A stretch of 64,000 nucleotides of DNA from Usnea hakonensis (lineage: Eukaryota > Ascomycota > Lecanoromycetes > Lecanorales > Parmeliaceae), in NCBI GenBank assembly GCA_013423325.1, contig BLJB01000230.1, positions 18,456 through 82,455 of the forward strand. Direction: 5' to 3'. Shown in pieces: positions 12,482-23,343 of the stretch. A program made the position numbers and the translations under genes. How positions within the stretch are numbered: the stretch's first letter is position 1; the number at the start of each line of letters is the position of its first letter. The notes under the pieces were generated by a model that was not told the origin of the DNA, did no database searches, and saw only the letters and a list, made by a program, of their open reading frames with translations.

Positions 12482-13151
12482 TCACAGCCCCCTCGTAACC
12501 GCAAACCCCGACCCTTCCACATACCCTTCCCTCCCCCCCTCCTCCTCAACAACCCACAACCGAAACGAAAAATCAAACCCCGGATACGCCTCCACATAAC
12601 CATCCACCCCCCCCAGCGCCGCCGTCCATCTACCCCACGTCAAAGGTTCTTCTTCTCCCGGTCGTTCAACAACCTCCGGCTGCACGCCCAACAGGAAGCC
12701 CCCTTCCTGCAAGCTGTACCCGTCTTCCGGGAGTGGCGTTTGCGGTCTGTAGGGGGTTTTGCTAGCGATTGTGGCTTCACGGATGACGTTTTTGACGAGG
12801 GTTTCGTTGCGGGTGGGGATGAGGCCTAGGGGGCAGAATTCGATGATGAGGTCGGAGTTGGGGATGAGGTAAAAGTAGGGGTTTGGTGGGGGGCCGGGGG
12901 GGAAGCTGTGGGGTGGGTGCTGTTAGCCAGGTTTTTATTTCCTGTCTGTCGAAGATATATACTGACGACTTGAAGACAGTGGGCGGTACGGTCAGCGTCG
13001 GGATGTTGCTAGTTTCTGAGAAAGCGCTCGTCAGGCTCAAGCTTGGCGGTGTTGGTGCATTCCGGGATGGCGGACTGAGCGGTGGTGCCGCGATGGTGAA
13101 GCCAATGTAGGGTAGCAGGAGGGCGAGGTAGGGTATACCGCGGTTCAGCAT
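12482..13151 (-). CDS. Secreted protein, two exons, paralogue of the 7.4-kb gene
   Basis: Exon 1 is 13151-12967 and exon 2 is 12905-12482. The 61-bp intron has a GTCAGT donor, a GCTAAC branch and an ACAG acceptor, and splicing gives 202 aa. MLNRGIPYLALLLPYIGFTIAA is a signal peptide, followed by a Pro/Ser/Thr-rich segment. Exon 2 starts in NPYFYLIPNSDLIIEFCP, then a glycosylation-type NET, REATIASK, a Gly/Glu-rich region and a C-terminal YPGFDFSFRLWVVEEEGG. The YxIPNS..L core and the (L)IPxxxTL that follows match the product of 7392-8022, so the two look like old paralogues. The alternative donor GTATAT four bases further on shifts exon 2 out of frame. Extracellular; function unknown. Confidence 0.65.
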
Positions 13152-14919
13152 CTTGCCTTGACGCTGGAGGGATTGTGGCGCCAGGGGGTAATATAGCGAG
13201 TGCGGCTTTTTGTTGCGAAGAAGTCGTTGACAGTCCCGCGCCTATGGAGTAGACATTGCTCTTTCAGGCGATCCGCTGCATTGCCATCCCCCACACCACT
13301 TATCATCAGATCCACAGCAGGATCCACCTCCAACCCAGCTACGTGGGAGTAAAATCCAAGCATATCGTCTCCTCTTCTTCCTCTGAATATGCCTCGCGAG
13401 TGATAAAGAATCGTATAGTCCGCTTCGCGAATTTCAGCAAGGCTGTGTTCCTGAGCGCGTCAAGGGCTATATCCTTGAACATCGCTTCATCATCGGCAAG
13501 CTTTAAGTTAGGTAGCCATTTGCCCAAGCTAGCGCTTATATCAACCTCGGAAGGTGGTCAAAGAATACATTCAGACAACAACCCTAGCCTCACGAGTAAC
13601 AATGAGCGAGGGCGCTAGTACTTACTTACGTCGCTTCTCTTACGACGACTATCTGCCGAGTCCCTGTTTCTCACTTGATAAGGACAGACTTCGAAGTCAT
13701 CGTCTTCGCCACCCAATGTCGTAATAAACAAGCTCGCAAGGCTGAACAGTGTATACCGTGCTCAGCTTATTGACGAGGAGGGCATTTGGTTGAATTTTTT
13801 GTAAAATGCGCATTAGCCAAAGAGGCCTCATGCAGGGTAGTAATGTTGCTTGCAATCTTGTTGACTGCTTATAACTTGAGTGTTCAGATGGGCAGTGACG
13901 CGGGTGAGAGAATTGGGCTTTAGTAATGGCAATGCCCACTATATTCGTGAGGTCTTGGAGGTCTTCATTGAAATTTGAAAAGAAACGAATTTGAACAAGG
14001 ATAGATCCAGACGAGCCTGCTATAGGGATAGCGGCGGATAGATTCTTGAGAAAGAGGATGTTATAAAGGGAGAGTATATGAAGAATGCGGGGTGAGTTTT
14101 GAATTTCTTTGATCATGAAAAAAAGCTGAAAGCGACAGAGAAGGAAAACGAGAGTAGGTTTTCTTTTATTAGTTGCTCGCATAGAAGTACATGTGTCTCA
14201 ACCATGAAGTAAGAGAAAAGATTGAATGTAGCTGCGACTGTGTCTCGTTCAAGTCCTTACAAGTGGTAGACTTGTACAACAAAGTCCGAACCGACGAAGC
14301 CCTTCGGTCGAAATAAGTCGAACTGTAAAACTCAATTGATGACTGCAATCCTGTAGAAAGGAAGATTCTTTCTCATCGATGAGCTGCGTGGTCCTACCCT
14401 TCATTCATGGCAACTATGCTGTTTCCATCAAACCAATGAAGCATGCCATTTCCCCAGTCTGTTGCCTTGAGACGTAATGATTCAGATATACCAAAAGAGG
14501 CCGAATTGGAAAGTCTCGTGAAGTAGACAGTTGAGTTATCGGGTGTATCCCAACGATAGCAATTGAACCGAAGCCTCAGAGGTCATGGTCATGGTCATCA
14601 TGATCACAAACCTATAGTGTTGATCTATAAACAGCATGCGTCGAGCCACCACACGACATTCGAAAAGGGTGACAGATTTTTGGACTCACAAAAAGAGCGA
14701 CACTCGTCTCATTTTAGATATCCGAGGTAACCACAATCGACGATCCATTACTTTCAGCTATCCTAGCTCAAAGATGACTCGAACGGACGCTGCTAGCAAG
14801 CCTAGCGTCGTATATAGGAATCACATGGAGTAATTGAGGCAAAGAACCTCTGCACTCCTGAACTTGTAAAACTCTCACCTTTCGTGCGCAATTTTCCATA
14901 GGATGTCATAACACAGCGA
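13152..14919. other. Intergenic with possible minus-strand coding scraps
   Basis: A minus-strand frame ending at 13339 reads LADDEAMFKDIALDALR and continues to ICLDFTPT; it is helical and protein-like but has no start of its own. A 161-codon minus frame at 13697-14182 has irregular composition. Neither is supported further. Confidence 0.3.
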
Positions 14920-15972
14920 TCACGATCGCCCATTCAGCCAGTCGTCCTCCAGCAGCTGGCTTGCAGACTGTCGGTCCTCAGCACCATCTTCCGCACGAAT
15001 CGAAGGAAGGCCTCTTCATTGCTACCTTCGAGGTTTTCTTCGGACTTCTCCAAACTCGTACGGTCTGGTGCAGGTATGTCACCTCGCCATTGACCTGCTG
15101 GATTAGCAAACAGCGTCATGCGAGTAGGGCAACGCTTACCATTATCGTTAAAAAATAGAGAAGTCCTCTTCCTCTTCTTCAGGAGCTCGAGTGGAGGAGA
15201 ACCCATCAAAGCGATCATGTCAGGGAGATGGGCACGAGCCATGTATCTTCCCTCCTCCGGATCATTGCCGTAGAACATGCGCTTGCCTTCAAACAGGTCC
15301 CAGACCTGGCCAAATAATCAGCCAGCTTCATTAGATACGCCTGAAATTCGAGGACGAACAAGGCAGCCAACGTTCCAGATATCAATGCTGTAGATCCACG
15401 GTGGTGCCTTCAAGCACACTTCTGGCACCTTGTAAACGTTTAGTTGTACATCCTCGTCATGCTCGACATCTCCAAAAAGAGTAGAGCCAAAGTCACTCAG
15501 AAGAGGCTCTCCGATGCTCTTTCCGAATGGAGAGTCGAAGGCTCGAGAGACGCAGATGGTGTACCCTTGCCCTTCTCTGCGTGGCGATGGATGTTCTTGT
15601 TCGGCCTCAATGAACGTCTAGATGATCGATTTGTCCTCGATTTGCAGAAGAATGGTCTAGGTACTAATGTCTATGCCAAGTGAGACGTTGGTGCATAGGG
15701 TTGGGAGCCAAGTCATACCTGTATGTATCAAATGCGCATGAATGTGTAGATAGTCGAGTGCAGATAGTAAACGCTGGAGGAAGACTTTTGATAGATCTTC
15801 AGTGAAAGGATGGCTAGGGTTGCGGCGGAGTAGCTCTTGGGTGTTTTCTAGCATGGGCTTATGTGCAATACATTGGTGCTCGCCATTGGGGCCTTGAATG
15901 GTAAAGCTATCCAATGTATCTCGTAAATATTGACGACCAGGATGCTTCGATTGTACGCTGATCAGGTGTCGC
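14920..15972 (-). pseudogene. Broken SRPK-like serine/threonine protein kinase
   Basis: Four exon remnants (15972-15719, 15670-15360, 15305-15140, 15094-14920) are still joined by good introns. They read as the C-lobe of a fungal SRPK-like kinase: HPGRQYLRDTLDSF, LLSALDYLHIHAHLIHTDI, the DFG motif in PLLSDFGST, NVYKVPEVCL (APE region), YSIDIWNVGCL, VWDLFEGKRMFYGNDPEEG and SLEKSEENLEG. It is not functional. The catalytic loop, normally DIKxDNI, reads D-I-S-T-stop-T-I, with a TAG at 15657-15659. A second TAG lies at 15618-15620. A frameshift near 14978-14984 separates the C-terminal EDRQSASQLLEDDWL from the preceding frame. The N-lobe (glycine loop, VALK) is absent upstream. Expression as a kinase is very unlikely. 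Confidence 0.85.
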
Positions 15973-16359
15973 CTGTACTGTTAGTCTTGTATTAGTAATG
16001 TTGGAAGTCAGTATAGTGAATCTGGGCTAGAGCCAAAAGTGTATTATATTGAGAGTTTAGGGGAGCTCGTTATATCGCCGGTAGTAATATAGCTACCTCT
16101 GCTTTACCCACTCGCTTGTAAGGAGGATTGCATGTCACTAGGGTCACCTCGCTCAGCGAAATTGTGAATAAATTGTTTCTGCAAGGAGAACAGGGGTACA
16201 CGCCTCGTTACAGCAAATGCGCCGATTTGGGGAAGCATGCTATCAGTTGCAGCCGTGTCAGAGAAGCGGATCGAGGATTCTTTGCGATTCGCGGTAAATC
16301 GCACACGATGGTGCAGATATCTGTCTATCCATCCTTCCATCTAGCATCTGTCCAACCCG
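15973..16359. other. Gap between kinase relic and rhodopsin-like gene
   Basis: The place where the kinase N-lobe should lie on the minus strand contains none of its motifs. The minus frame at 16104-16340 is short and not kinase-like. Confidence 0.4.
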
Positions 16360-17701
16360 TTAAACATCTATTGAATCCTGCATTCGATTAAACCCATCCC
16401 CTCTTGCGGGCACTCGAGAGCTGCGGATGGATGGTGGGGCTGTTGGGTGGAAGCTGTTGAGAACTTGCATCTTGGTATCAGTGCTGGGGCTCGACCCTGA
16501 TCCGTCTCGAGCAACTGCCCTCAATGGAGCTGTTCCACCCGTCGGCTCTGGCGTAGAGGACTGGATCCTAAAGACCCAGTTGAACAGAGGACGGTACGTG
16601 ATGGCGGATGCGCCAAGCATGGCAGCAGACACTTCGACGACCGACCAAAGCGCAGGTTCCACATCGGACCATGTGGGATCGTATGAGGATAGAGATAGAC
16701 CACGCAATTGTGGGATGCGGTAGATTGATATCACAGTGGCGCTGTTGCGTGGCAGCAATCATGATAGTCAGCGAGTGGGCTTTTGAAGAAAGGTTTCGTA
16801 TATAGAGCATTGTGGGATACTAACAAGCTGCCAATACTGAATATGCCCATGACTTGTAGTTTTGTTTCACGGCGCATGTGCAGTCTCCACAGTTGCGGGA
16901 GTGGGAGGCATAGGATCAGGAAATCCGTCAGTACGTTCATGCTCGCCATGACGATCCAGACTTTACTGGTGTCGATGCACTTCGCTTTGACGGTAGGATC
17001 CCAGACTCTGTTGAGCGGCCTGCATTGGAAGATCATTGTGACTATCATGATGGTGGAATATGTCGATACGAAGATCCCGACGGCCCAAAGCATACGCTTG
17101 AACTTCTGGCCCGGAAATATGCGTGCAAATAGGAAAAGGGTACTGATTTTCACGACACCTATCGTCGGGCCGTAAAAGATTTCTGCCGCGAAGACAGTCT
17201 GGATAAGGTACTCAGTAGGGAAACTTGAACAGGAAAATGTCTTGAAGAGCATACCTTTGCAAATCTGACAGGGTCATTTTCGTTCATTAGGATCGCGTGT
17301 TGTGCGCCTCCGTATGCAAATGCAGCTGAAAGGGAAATCGGTCAGACGCCATATGAAATGACAATGTGCCCGCTCATGAAAGGAGCAGCGTACCCAGTGA
17401 GCTCGTAGTGCTGTCCGCAACAAGGAGGACCTATTGATTTGTTGGTAGACCGCTAGTAAAGTTGGAAGATTGGTCATACAAGTCCCACGAACATGATCCA
17501 GTCATCTACTCCATACAATGTTCGGCCGATACGCCTTGACACGAAGCGCATTACGACCGATAGAAGACCGATAGGAACGCATACGATATATGCAGCCGCG
17601 ATTGAAGTTTTCCTGCTATCGTGGACATGTGCTAATTGATACTGCGCTTCATCTGGAGGAAGGCTGTCGAAGATGGCCCAGTTGATTGCTTGGGGAGCCA
17701 T
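16360..17701 (-). CDS. Fungal rhodopsin-like (Pth11-type) integral membrane protein
   Basis: Five exons: 17701-17480, 17430-17394, 17325-17255, 17198-16825, 16741-16360, with introns of 49, 68, 56 and 83 bp. All phases agree, giving 361 aa. Signatures of the fungal rhodopsin domain (PF20684) are present: RFVSRRIGRTLYGVDDWIMF, AEIFYGPTIGVVKISTLFL, FQCRPLNRVWDP with the conserved Cys and Trp, LTDFLILCLPLPQLWRL, and ISIYRIPQL then PTWSDVEPALWSVVEVS. About seven membrane helices precede a soluble Ser/Thr-rich tail of roughly 90 residues. Relatives include the appressorium receptor Pth11, though most members have no known ligand. The start MAPQAINWAIFDSLPPDEAQ is a true ATG. The 5' side faces a 1.5-kb non-coding region. 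Confidence 0.88.
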
Positions 17702-19257
17702 CTTGACAAATGTTTAGAGACTGAGACTTTCACTCCGTGAAGGTTTATACGGCGAGTGGACACTTATACTAGAGAAAACGCGGGGCAGCAACATCCAAGG
17801 TTGTACGTTTGAAATGTTTGACGCGGCTGAGAAGAGCTCAACATTGTCCTGACCCTCAGCTTGTAGCATCATATGATTCATGTAGTGTATATTGATGGAT
17901 TCGGACAGAATGTTGCTTTCGATTGTGCTTGTAATGTGGTGGGGTTACACTGCATTGCTGGGCGGCGAATGATTGCTGCGATAGAATCATGCGGTCGAAT
18001 CGCACGAATGAAATGACACCTCTCAATCGTACTTTTGTGCCCTGGGAAAAATCTCTTGCAGAAGTCCTATCAGGATCGGAATATTAGCGCCGTGCTCACA
18101 CCATACATTTATGACTCGTGCGCTTATTTCTCAATATGTCTCCCATTCGTGCGCATAGATGTCTGCTGCAACTTTCAGAATAAATAGAAGTATCTCTGCG
18201 AAAGTCAAACTTCCATCAATCGTTCAAGGATCATGTCTTTTTGAAGTCAAGTCAATTACAACAAATCATCAGACCTTTACATCTAAATGTCACCTTATCC
18301 CCAGAATATAGTTGGAGCAATCATTGGAACATACCAATTTAGGTCTATTGTAGGGAGACATGAGGTGTAGCTGGTCATCGGCTTGCATTCTTGACGACGA
18401 CGAAGTCCGCCGTCGTGCTGCAAAGATGATGAGCAAATGCCCCGCTCGAGAGCACAGAAACCCCTTTTGACCTACTCATGCATATGCACCTGTTTTTGCG
18501 GATCTGATTTCCGCACGCCCCCATCGAGCAACAGCGATGCAGCAATGCGGCTGCCATGCAGATATCCTGCCCCACATCATTCAGCACCTTCGTACTCTCC
18601 CTTCCGCCGTAGGCACCTAGAGTAGCTAGAGACAAGCACAGAAGAATCTGCGGTGCGGTTCAGCGGGGTTCCCCGCTCAGCTGCAGCCAAGAGCCCTTGG
18701 CCTGCATATGCTTGTCACTTGCATGAGGACTAACTCCCCGGTGTCCGGTTTCGTCCACAATGCTGTGTGTCACGGTTAGTAATCATGGCATTTTGAACAT
18801 GGGATGTGATGAGATATCTGAAAGAGAAAGGAGCTACGATGGAGGGATCTCTGGAAAACGGTTCCTGGTTTGCCAAGACGCTAAGCAAGCCTTAGCCCCT
18901 TTATGGCGGATGAGGAATACCTTACCTTACCTTGCCCACGAAAAGTTTGGCTTTTATATCTACGCTATTCGAGGTCCTTTTTCTTTTGCTTCGACGTGTA
19001 GATAGAGAGACTGGCTCGATTAAGCGACGAACCTCTTCAAGACCTAATCAAGTTGGGGACGCGATATCCTAGAAGCCTACTCGACCTTAACAAGCAGAAT
19101 CTATGAGACTAAGATAACACTACTCACAACCCAGAAAAATAAAACGCATATCAAAGACCGATCCACCACCCCCCCTCCCTCTCCTATCCATCAACACATC
19201 CCTACCCACCTACGTAGATAATGATGCTCGAGACGATGCAGTGGCGACTCAATAGCG
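17702..19257. other. Intergenic, nothing recognised
   Basis: Short frames only (for example 18375-18635 minus). No domain, repeat or RNA gene seen. Confidence 0.4.
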
Positions 19258-20349
19258 TCAAATGTTGTTCATGATCCCAGGTTGTATCTTCTCCAATTTC
19301 GCCGAAAGCTCGCTCCACACCTTCGCTTGGATCTGCGGTCCTTCTTCGCCCCGTACGAGCGGTGCAGGTCTATAAATTAGCCATGTCAATCTTCCGTATG
19401 TCCCTCGCAAGATGATGGGACTGGTGGTAACACATACTGCTCGATTTCGCAGTCACTCAAGTACTGCCCGTTCGTTTCCTCGCCCCCTTCCACCGCGTTG
19501 ACCAGACTGCGACTTCCATGTTCTGTTGTTCTCGCGAAGAAGAACTTCAAAATTGTGAGCCCCCACCCGGAATCACGAGAAAGCTCCGAGTGGCAGAGGC
19601 CGGGGTTGAGATAGTTGATGATGACGTTTGATTTGCCGTTCTGCCTGGCGCGAGTGGCGAGCTCGCGGCAAGGGAAGACTTGAAGAAGTTTCGAGACCTG
19701 ATATCTAAATTTTTGTCAATTTAATTGCTCTGTTGAAATCTAATGAAGAGCACGCGGCGAATTACCTGTCCTTCATCAATTCCGTCTTCTTGTCAACGTC
19801 GTTGAGCGCATCGAATATGTTTGGACTTGTTCTCTGCTTGAATGGTGACCAAGCATGTACTTCAGAACAGGTGATAGACAAATGAGGCGTGGTATTGAAC
19901 CTTTGTCCACTCTCCCGTAGCTTTGGCAACATTAGAAGGGCCAGGAGGAACGTGCTGACTACGTTGATCGTGATAGTTGCCTCGTCCTCTTCCAAGACAG
20001 ACCAGTGATCGCTCGCAACGCCAGCATTCTCAACCAAGGCATCTATCCTATCTAGCCCCTGAGCCTTCTTTGCAAACTCCTTGACCGACTGGTAGTTCCC
20101 AAGATCAAGGTGCCATACCTCCACCACCCCCTTTCGGTCTGTGGTTTCTTCGATTGACTGTTTGGCAGCTTCGCCCTTGGAGAGGGAGCGGACTGCGAGA
20201 ATGACTTTGGCGGCACCTAGGCGTGTGAAGTGTCGCGCTGCTTCGAGGCCGAGGCCCACATTGGATCCGGTGACGATTATGGTCTGGCCCGAGAATGAGC
20301 GCGTAGGATATGGAAGCGTTACGAAAAGCTGCGAGTAGAAGAAGCCCAT
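19258..20349 (-). CDS. Short-chain dehydrogenase/reductase (retinol-dehydrogenase-like)
   Basis: Three exons: 20349-19766, 19704-19438, 19369-19258, with introns of 61 and 68 bp, giving 320 aa. The Rossmann glycine motif TGSNVGLG is at residues 27-34, a cofactor-selecting AVRS at 52-55, LDLGNYQSV at 81-89 and NAG at 108-110. A catalytic-serine strand LSITCSEVHAW lies near 158-168. The catalytic YQVSK is at 196-200, with its first codon reconstituted across intron 1. The Arg of AVRS favours NADP(H). Later NPGLCHSEL is the usual post-catalytic turn. All catalytic positions are intact, so an active NADP-dependent oxidoreductase is expected; the substrate is unknown. Relatives cluster with fungal WW-domain-oxidoreductase/retinol-dehydrogenase-like SDRs. 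Confidence 0.9.
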
Positions 20350-20388
20350 GGTTGCGTTGGTGGCCTTGGTGAGCGATTGAAGGATTTG

Positions 20389-20399
20389 CTTATATATAA
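20389..20399 (-). promoter_or_regulatory. TATA-like element of the SDR gene
   Basis: On the minus strand this reads TTATATATAAG, about 40 bp upstream of the SDR ATG at 20349. Position and sequence fit a core promoter; transcription start is not known. Confidence 0.4.
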
Positions 20400-20608
20400 A
20401 CTTGTGGACAAGGTGATCTTAACAAGACGACCTCGGGAGGTTTTCCGGAATGAGAAGTGTTTGGTGGGATAGAAAATGTAGATAAAAAAAGGAAAAAATA
20501 CGTCGTTTTATCGTCATGATTTCGGATTTGTCGGTCTTCCGGATTTAAGAAGTCGAAGTAGTCCGTACCGAGTAGCGCTCATACGAGTAAAGTGATGCCT
20601 AAAGTAAA

Positions 20609-20676
20609 GGGTTTTGCTACGTTGACACCCACTTTTACTACATTGACACCCCCTTTTACTACATTGACACCCCCCC
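20609..20676 (+). repeat. Left terminal inverted repeat with 21-bp subrepeats
   Basis: Three 21-bp units, CTACGTTGACACCCACTTTT followed by two CTACATTGACACCCCCTTTT-like units; inverted copy of 21475-21586. Confidence 0.85.
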
Positions 20677-20755
20677 ATATTTCGGCCATACTCTAAGTCC
20701 CTACCGAGGTACCTTCTGCTTGGTGTATCTACCATAGAAATCTATGTACCTTTCC

Positions 20756-20905
20756 AGGGAAGCATGGCTTTGGGAGCATTGCAAGCATGGATTTGGGAGG
20801 CCTGAAAGCATGGATTTGGGAGCATGGAAAGCATGGATTTCGGAGGCCTGAAAGCATGGATTTGGGAGCATGGAAAGCATGGATTTCGGAGGCCCGAAAG
20901 CCTGG
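20756..20905. repeat. Minisatellite inside the transposon-like element
   Basis: Alternating units AAGCATGGATTTGGGAGCAT and AAGCATGGATTTCGGAGGCC, about 23 bp each and 46 bp per pair, around three pairs. Frames reading through it are repeats, not genes. Confidence 0.85.
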
Positions 20906-21474
20906 AAATATGCTCCATTCCATGCTCCATTAGTGCTTCGTTCGCCACATCCGAATCATACAAATTGTATGCAAATGATCAAATACATCCAGGAGGTAGT
21001 TGCAGCAGTGGTTGGCCTGTCTCATTGCTATGGGTAGGCCGAACAGTGACCCCTGAAGATATATTTAGGCCCATTGCTATAGCGGAGTAGATAGATATCT
21101 ATATATAGGTAGGGGTGGGTGGATGGGTGAAAAAAGACTGCAATATAATAAAGGAGACTCTAGAAGAGACGAACCCACTGAAGAGCCATTACCAGTGCAA
21201 ATCACCCTATTTATGCACTCCTGAAAGGACATAGTCTCCTGATTCTCTTGCCATGGCCATGGCTATGGTAATTTTACCGAATCCATGCACCGAAACAACA
21301 CCGAAACGAGTCATCTCGAAAGAAGCTTGGATCAATGAGATGAGATCGTCATAATTGGAAGTAGGGACGTTTCGCCTATGGTAGATTCGGTGGATTCGGT
21401 GCACGGTACACATTGTGTTACTTTGTTAGTGGCAAGAGGTATAATCATATTATTAGCCTCTTTCTAACTAGTGG

Positions 21475-21586
21475 GAGGGGGGGTATCAATGTAGTAAAAG
21501 GGGGTATCAATGTAGTAAAAGGGGGTATCAATGTAGTAAAAGGGGGTGTCAATGTAGTAAAAGTGGGTGTCAACGTAGCAGGACCC
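21475..21586 (-). repeat. Right terminal inverted repeat with 21-bp subrepeats
   Basis: Four units with core TATCAATGTAGTAAAA or TGTCAATGTAGTAAAA at 21-bp spacing (from 21484, 21505, 21526 and 21547) plus an outer variant unit with CAACGTAGCA. Confidence 0.85.
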
Positions 21587-21594
21587 AAAGTAAA

Positions 21595-21939
21595 TTGTCG
21601 AGGTAGCCATATCAGGTATTCGCTTAGCCCAGACAAGACTACTAGTACTAGTAGATACAAATCATCCTGCACGGATATTTTCAGAGACTAGCAAACTCAG
21701 ATCATCGCCTCAAGTCTTCAAATTTCTCGCAGCGAGCGCTAATGACATGACGAATTTGAGGTTGCCCTTGAATATCGATAAAAGAATGATTCTTGGTATA
21801 TTCTCGTATTCTGAAAAAAAAAATTGGAGGTTCTCGAGCTTGTGTGGGGGCAAAGAGCGTCTCATTTTCAGCCCGCTTGCCACAAAGAAAGCGTGGATTT
21901 GAGCCAGATTAGGATCAAAATCCCGTAGAGCTCCCGCCT
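21595..21939. other. Spacer between element and arrestin 3' end
   Basis: About 345 bp without a supported gene; likely the arrestin 3' untranslated side. Confidence 0.4.
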
Positions 21940-23343
21940 TCACCTCTGACGTGCCAATTCTAGCTGCATTGTGGCAGCAGAAGATCCTGTAGTCGTTGAG
22001 TCTGAGGCAGCAGTGGCAGACGATTCAGCCGGATCCAATACTTGAGTCCCATTCGGCACAGCTCGGTTTTCTCCATGTTGCGCCATGTGGCGAGCTTGGA
22101 TCGAATATTCCGGCACCGCTTCCTGCGTGACGAAGTGATACGGAGGTGGAGGATCATCATCCTCGTCATCCATAATAGGCGCTGGCTCATGGTAAGCGGC
22201 TGCCCGCGCGTCATGTTCCTCCGCAAATAGTGTGCAACGCTTGTAATCGCCAAAGACAAGATGATCCTTCCCGGCGCACTCCAACCTAAGGAACACTTTC
22301 AAAGAGTAGGTACGCGCAATGTTGAAAGTTCTGAAAGTTGGCGAAAGATTGTGATTGACCATCGTATCCATCACTCGCCTTATATCTAGATGCCCTTCAA
22401 CCCGCGGCCTTGGAATCTCGAATTCCTTTTCCTGGAGCATGATTTCTTTGGTCCAACGCGTGGATTCGTGCTCGTCAGCACGTTTTAGACTCCAAATTGA
22501 CGTTTCTTCGCACAGGTGTATGGTAATTCTCTTGAGGTGGAAGATAGGTGGGGGCACCGTCGAAGCCTCCGAATTATAGCCAAGGTGAAGAATGAGTGGT
22601 AGTGGCTGACCAATGGCAGCGGCCGATGGCGTTTGAACCCTGATATCGAAAACGGCTTTGGGCAAGTGTTCGATTGAGGGTGTTTTCAACTTTAACCTTT
22701 CTGTTATGGTAAGAGGGCGATGGGCTAGCTTGCGCTCCTCTCTTGGTAAAAGGAGTAAACTTCGGTGTGCGAAGGTTGCGCTCTTAGTGTTGAAAATAAA
22801 ATTTGGCTGCTGTATATTTCTCGGCCTGTATACATGTATCTCTACCTTTTCAATGCAACCTTCACTCGTATAATAGCCATCTTTCGATGGCGGGATGAGA
22901 GTGGCTTGGAGTTCATACACTATCGAACACGAGCCATCGTGAACATTGTGGTCTTTGAAAGAAATGGGAAGTGGCTGATTAGGATCAGAGTTGAAGGGCG
23001 GCGAACCAGGTAACAAGTCTCTCTGAAAATTACTACAATTTAGCGGGAGCGTGAATGCAAAAGACCAGCTACCTCGATCTGTGTCCCCCATGGATGTACA
23101 AGGAGCGTATAGCCTCTTAGGACCAGTAAACAAAGTTTTGTGGGAGGAGAAAAGAGTTATAGAGTAGGGTATTCCAGGCCAATGCTTGGCAGCTGTACTT
23201 TTGCCAGTGAAACTTAGGGTGATGGAGGCTACATCCACTTCCTGGCCCTCTGCGTGCTGGCTGACAAGACGTACTGAGCCGGAAACGGTGTCGCCGGCTC
23301 TGTATTTGGAGTTGTCGGTGCTGATTTGAAGTGAACACGACAT
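21940..23343 (-). CDS. Alpha-arrestin-like protein with PY motif
   Basis: Single-exon 467-aa protein with a true ATG. The N-terminal half fits the arrestin N domain (PF00339): LQISTDNSKYRAGDTVSGSV, VDVASITLSFTGKS, then SWSFAFTLPL and YELQATLIPP. The second half has alternating beta-strand patterns like an arrestin C domain (PLPLILHLGY, TYSLKVFLRLEC). Near the C-terminus an acidic run precedes PPPPY (398-402), followed by VPEY (410-413). PPxY motifs recruit Rsp5/Nedd4-type ubiquitin ligases through WW domains, so the expected role is as a ubiquitin-ligase adaptor for endocytosis of plasma-membrane transporters. A Ser/Thr-rich tail ends the protein. The cargo cannot be told; the ammonium permease at 25066 is a neighbour, but a link would be speculation. 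Confidence 0.82.
   Translation of the reverse strand: MSCSLQISTDNSKYRAGDTVSGSVRLVSQHAEGQEVDVASITLSFTGKSTAAKHWPGIPYSITLFSSHKTLFTGPKRLYAPCTSMGDTDRGSWSFAFTLPLNCSNFQRDLLPGSPPFNSDPNQPLPISFKDHNVHDGSCSIVYELQATLIPPSKDGYYTSEGCIEKVEIHVYRPRNIQQPNFIFNTKSATFAHRSLLLLPREERKLAHRPLTITERLKLKTPSIEHLPKAVFDIRVQTPSAAAIGQPLPLILHLGYNSEASTVPPPIFHLKRITIHLCEETSIWSLKRADEHESTRWTKEIMLQEKEFEIPRPRVEGHLDIRRVMDTMVNHNLSPTFRTFNIARTYSLKVFLRLECAGKDHLVFGDYKRCTLFAEEHDARAAAYHEPAPIMDDEDDDPPPPYHFVTQEAVPEYSIQARHMAQHGENRAVPNGTQVLDPAESSATAASDSTTTGSSAATMQLELARQR

Larger units (their letters stand above)
20609..21586. mobile_element. 978-bp non-autonomous DNA-transposon-like element, 8-bp TSD
   Basis: The element begins GGGTTTTGCTACGTTGACAC and ends with the inverted counterpart GTGTCAACGTAGCAGGACCC. 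It is flanked on both sides by the identical 8-mer AAAGTAAA (20601-20608 and 21587-21594), a perfect target-site duplication. Each terminus is built of 21-bp tandem units (core TCAATGTAGTAAAA in one orientation), three on the left and five on the right. No transposase frame is present, so it is non-autonomous. An 8-bp duplication is usual for hAT-type elements, but the GGGT termini are not the classic CAGG, so the superfamily is uncertain. Its interior carries a minisatellite (20756-20905) and a segment also found, inverted, near 51.5-51.9 kb. Confidence 0.8.

Noticed and set aside
20729..20963. Cys/Pro-rich repeat proteins
   Set aside because: Translations of the minisatellite within the transposon-like element.
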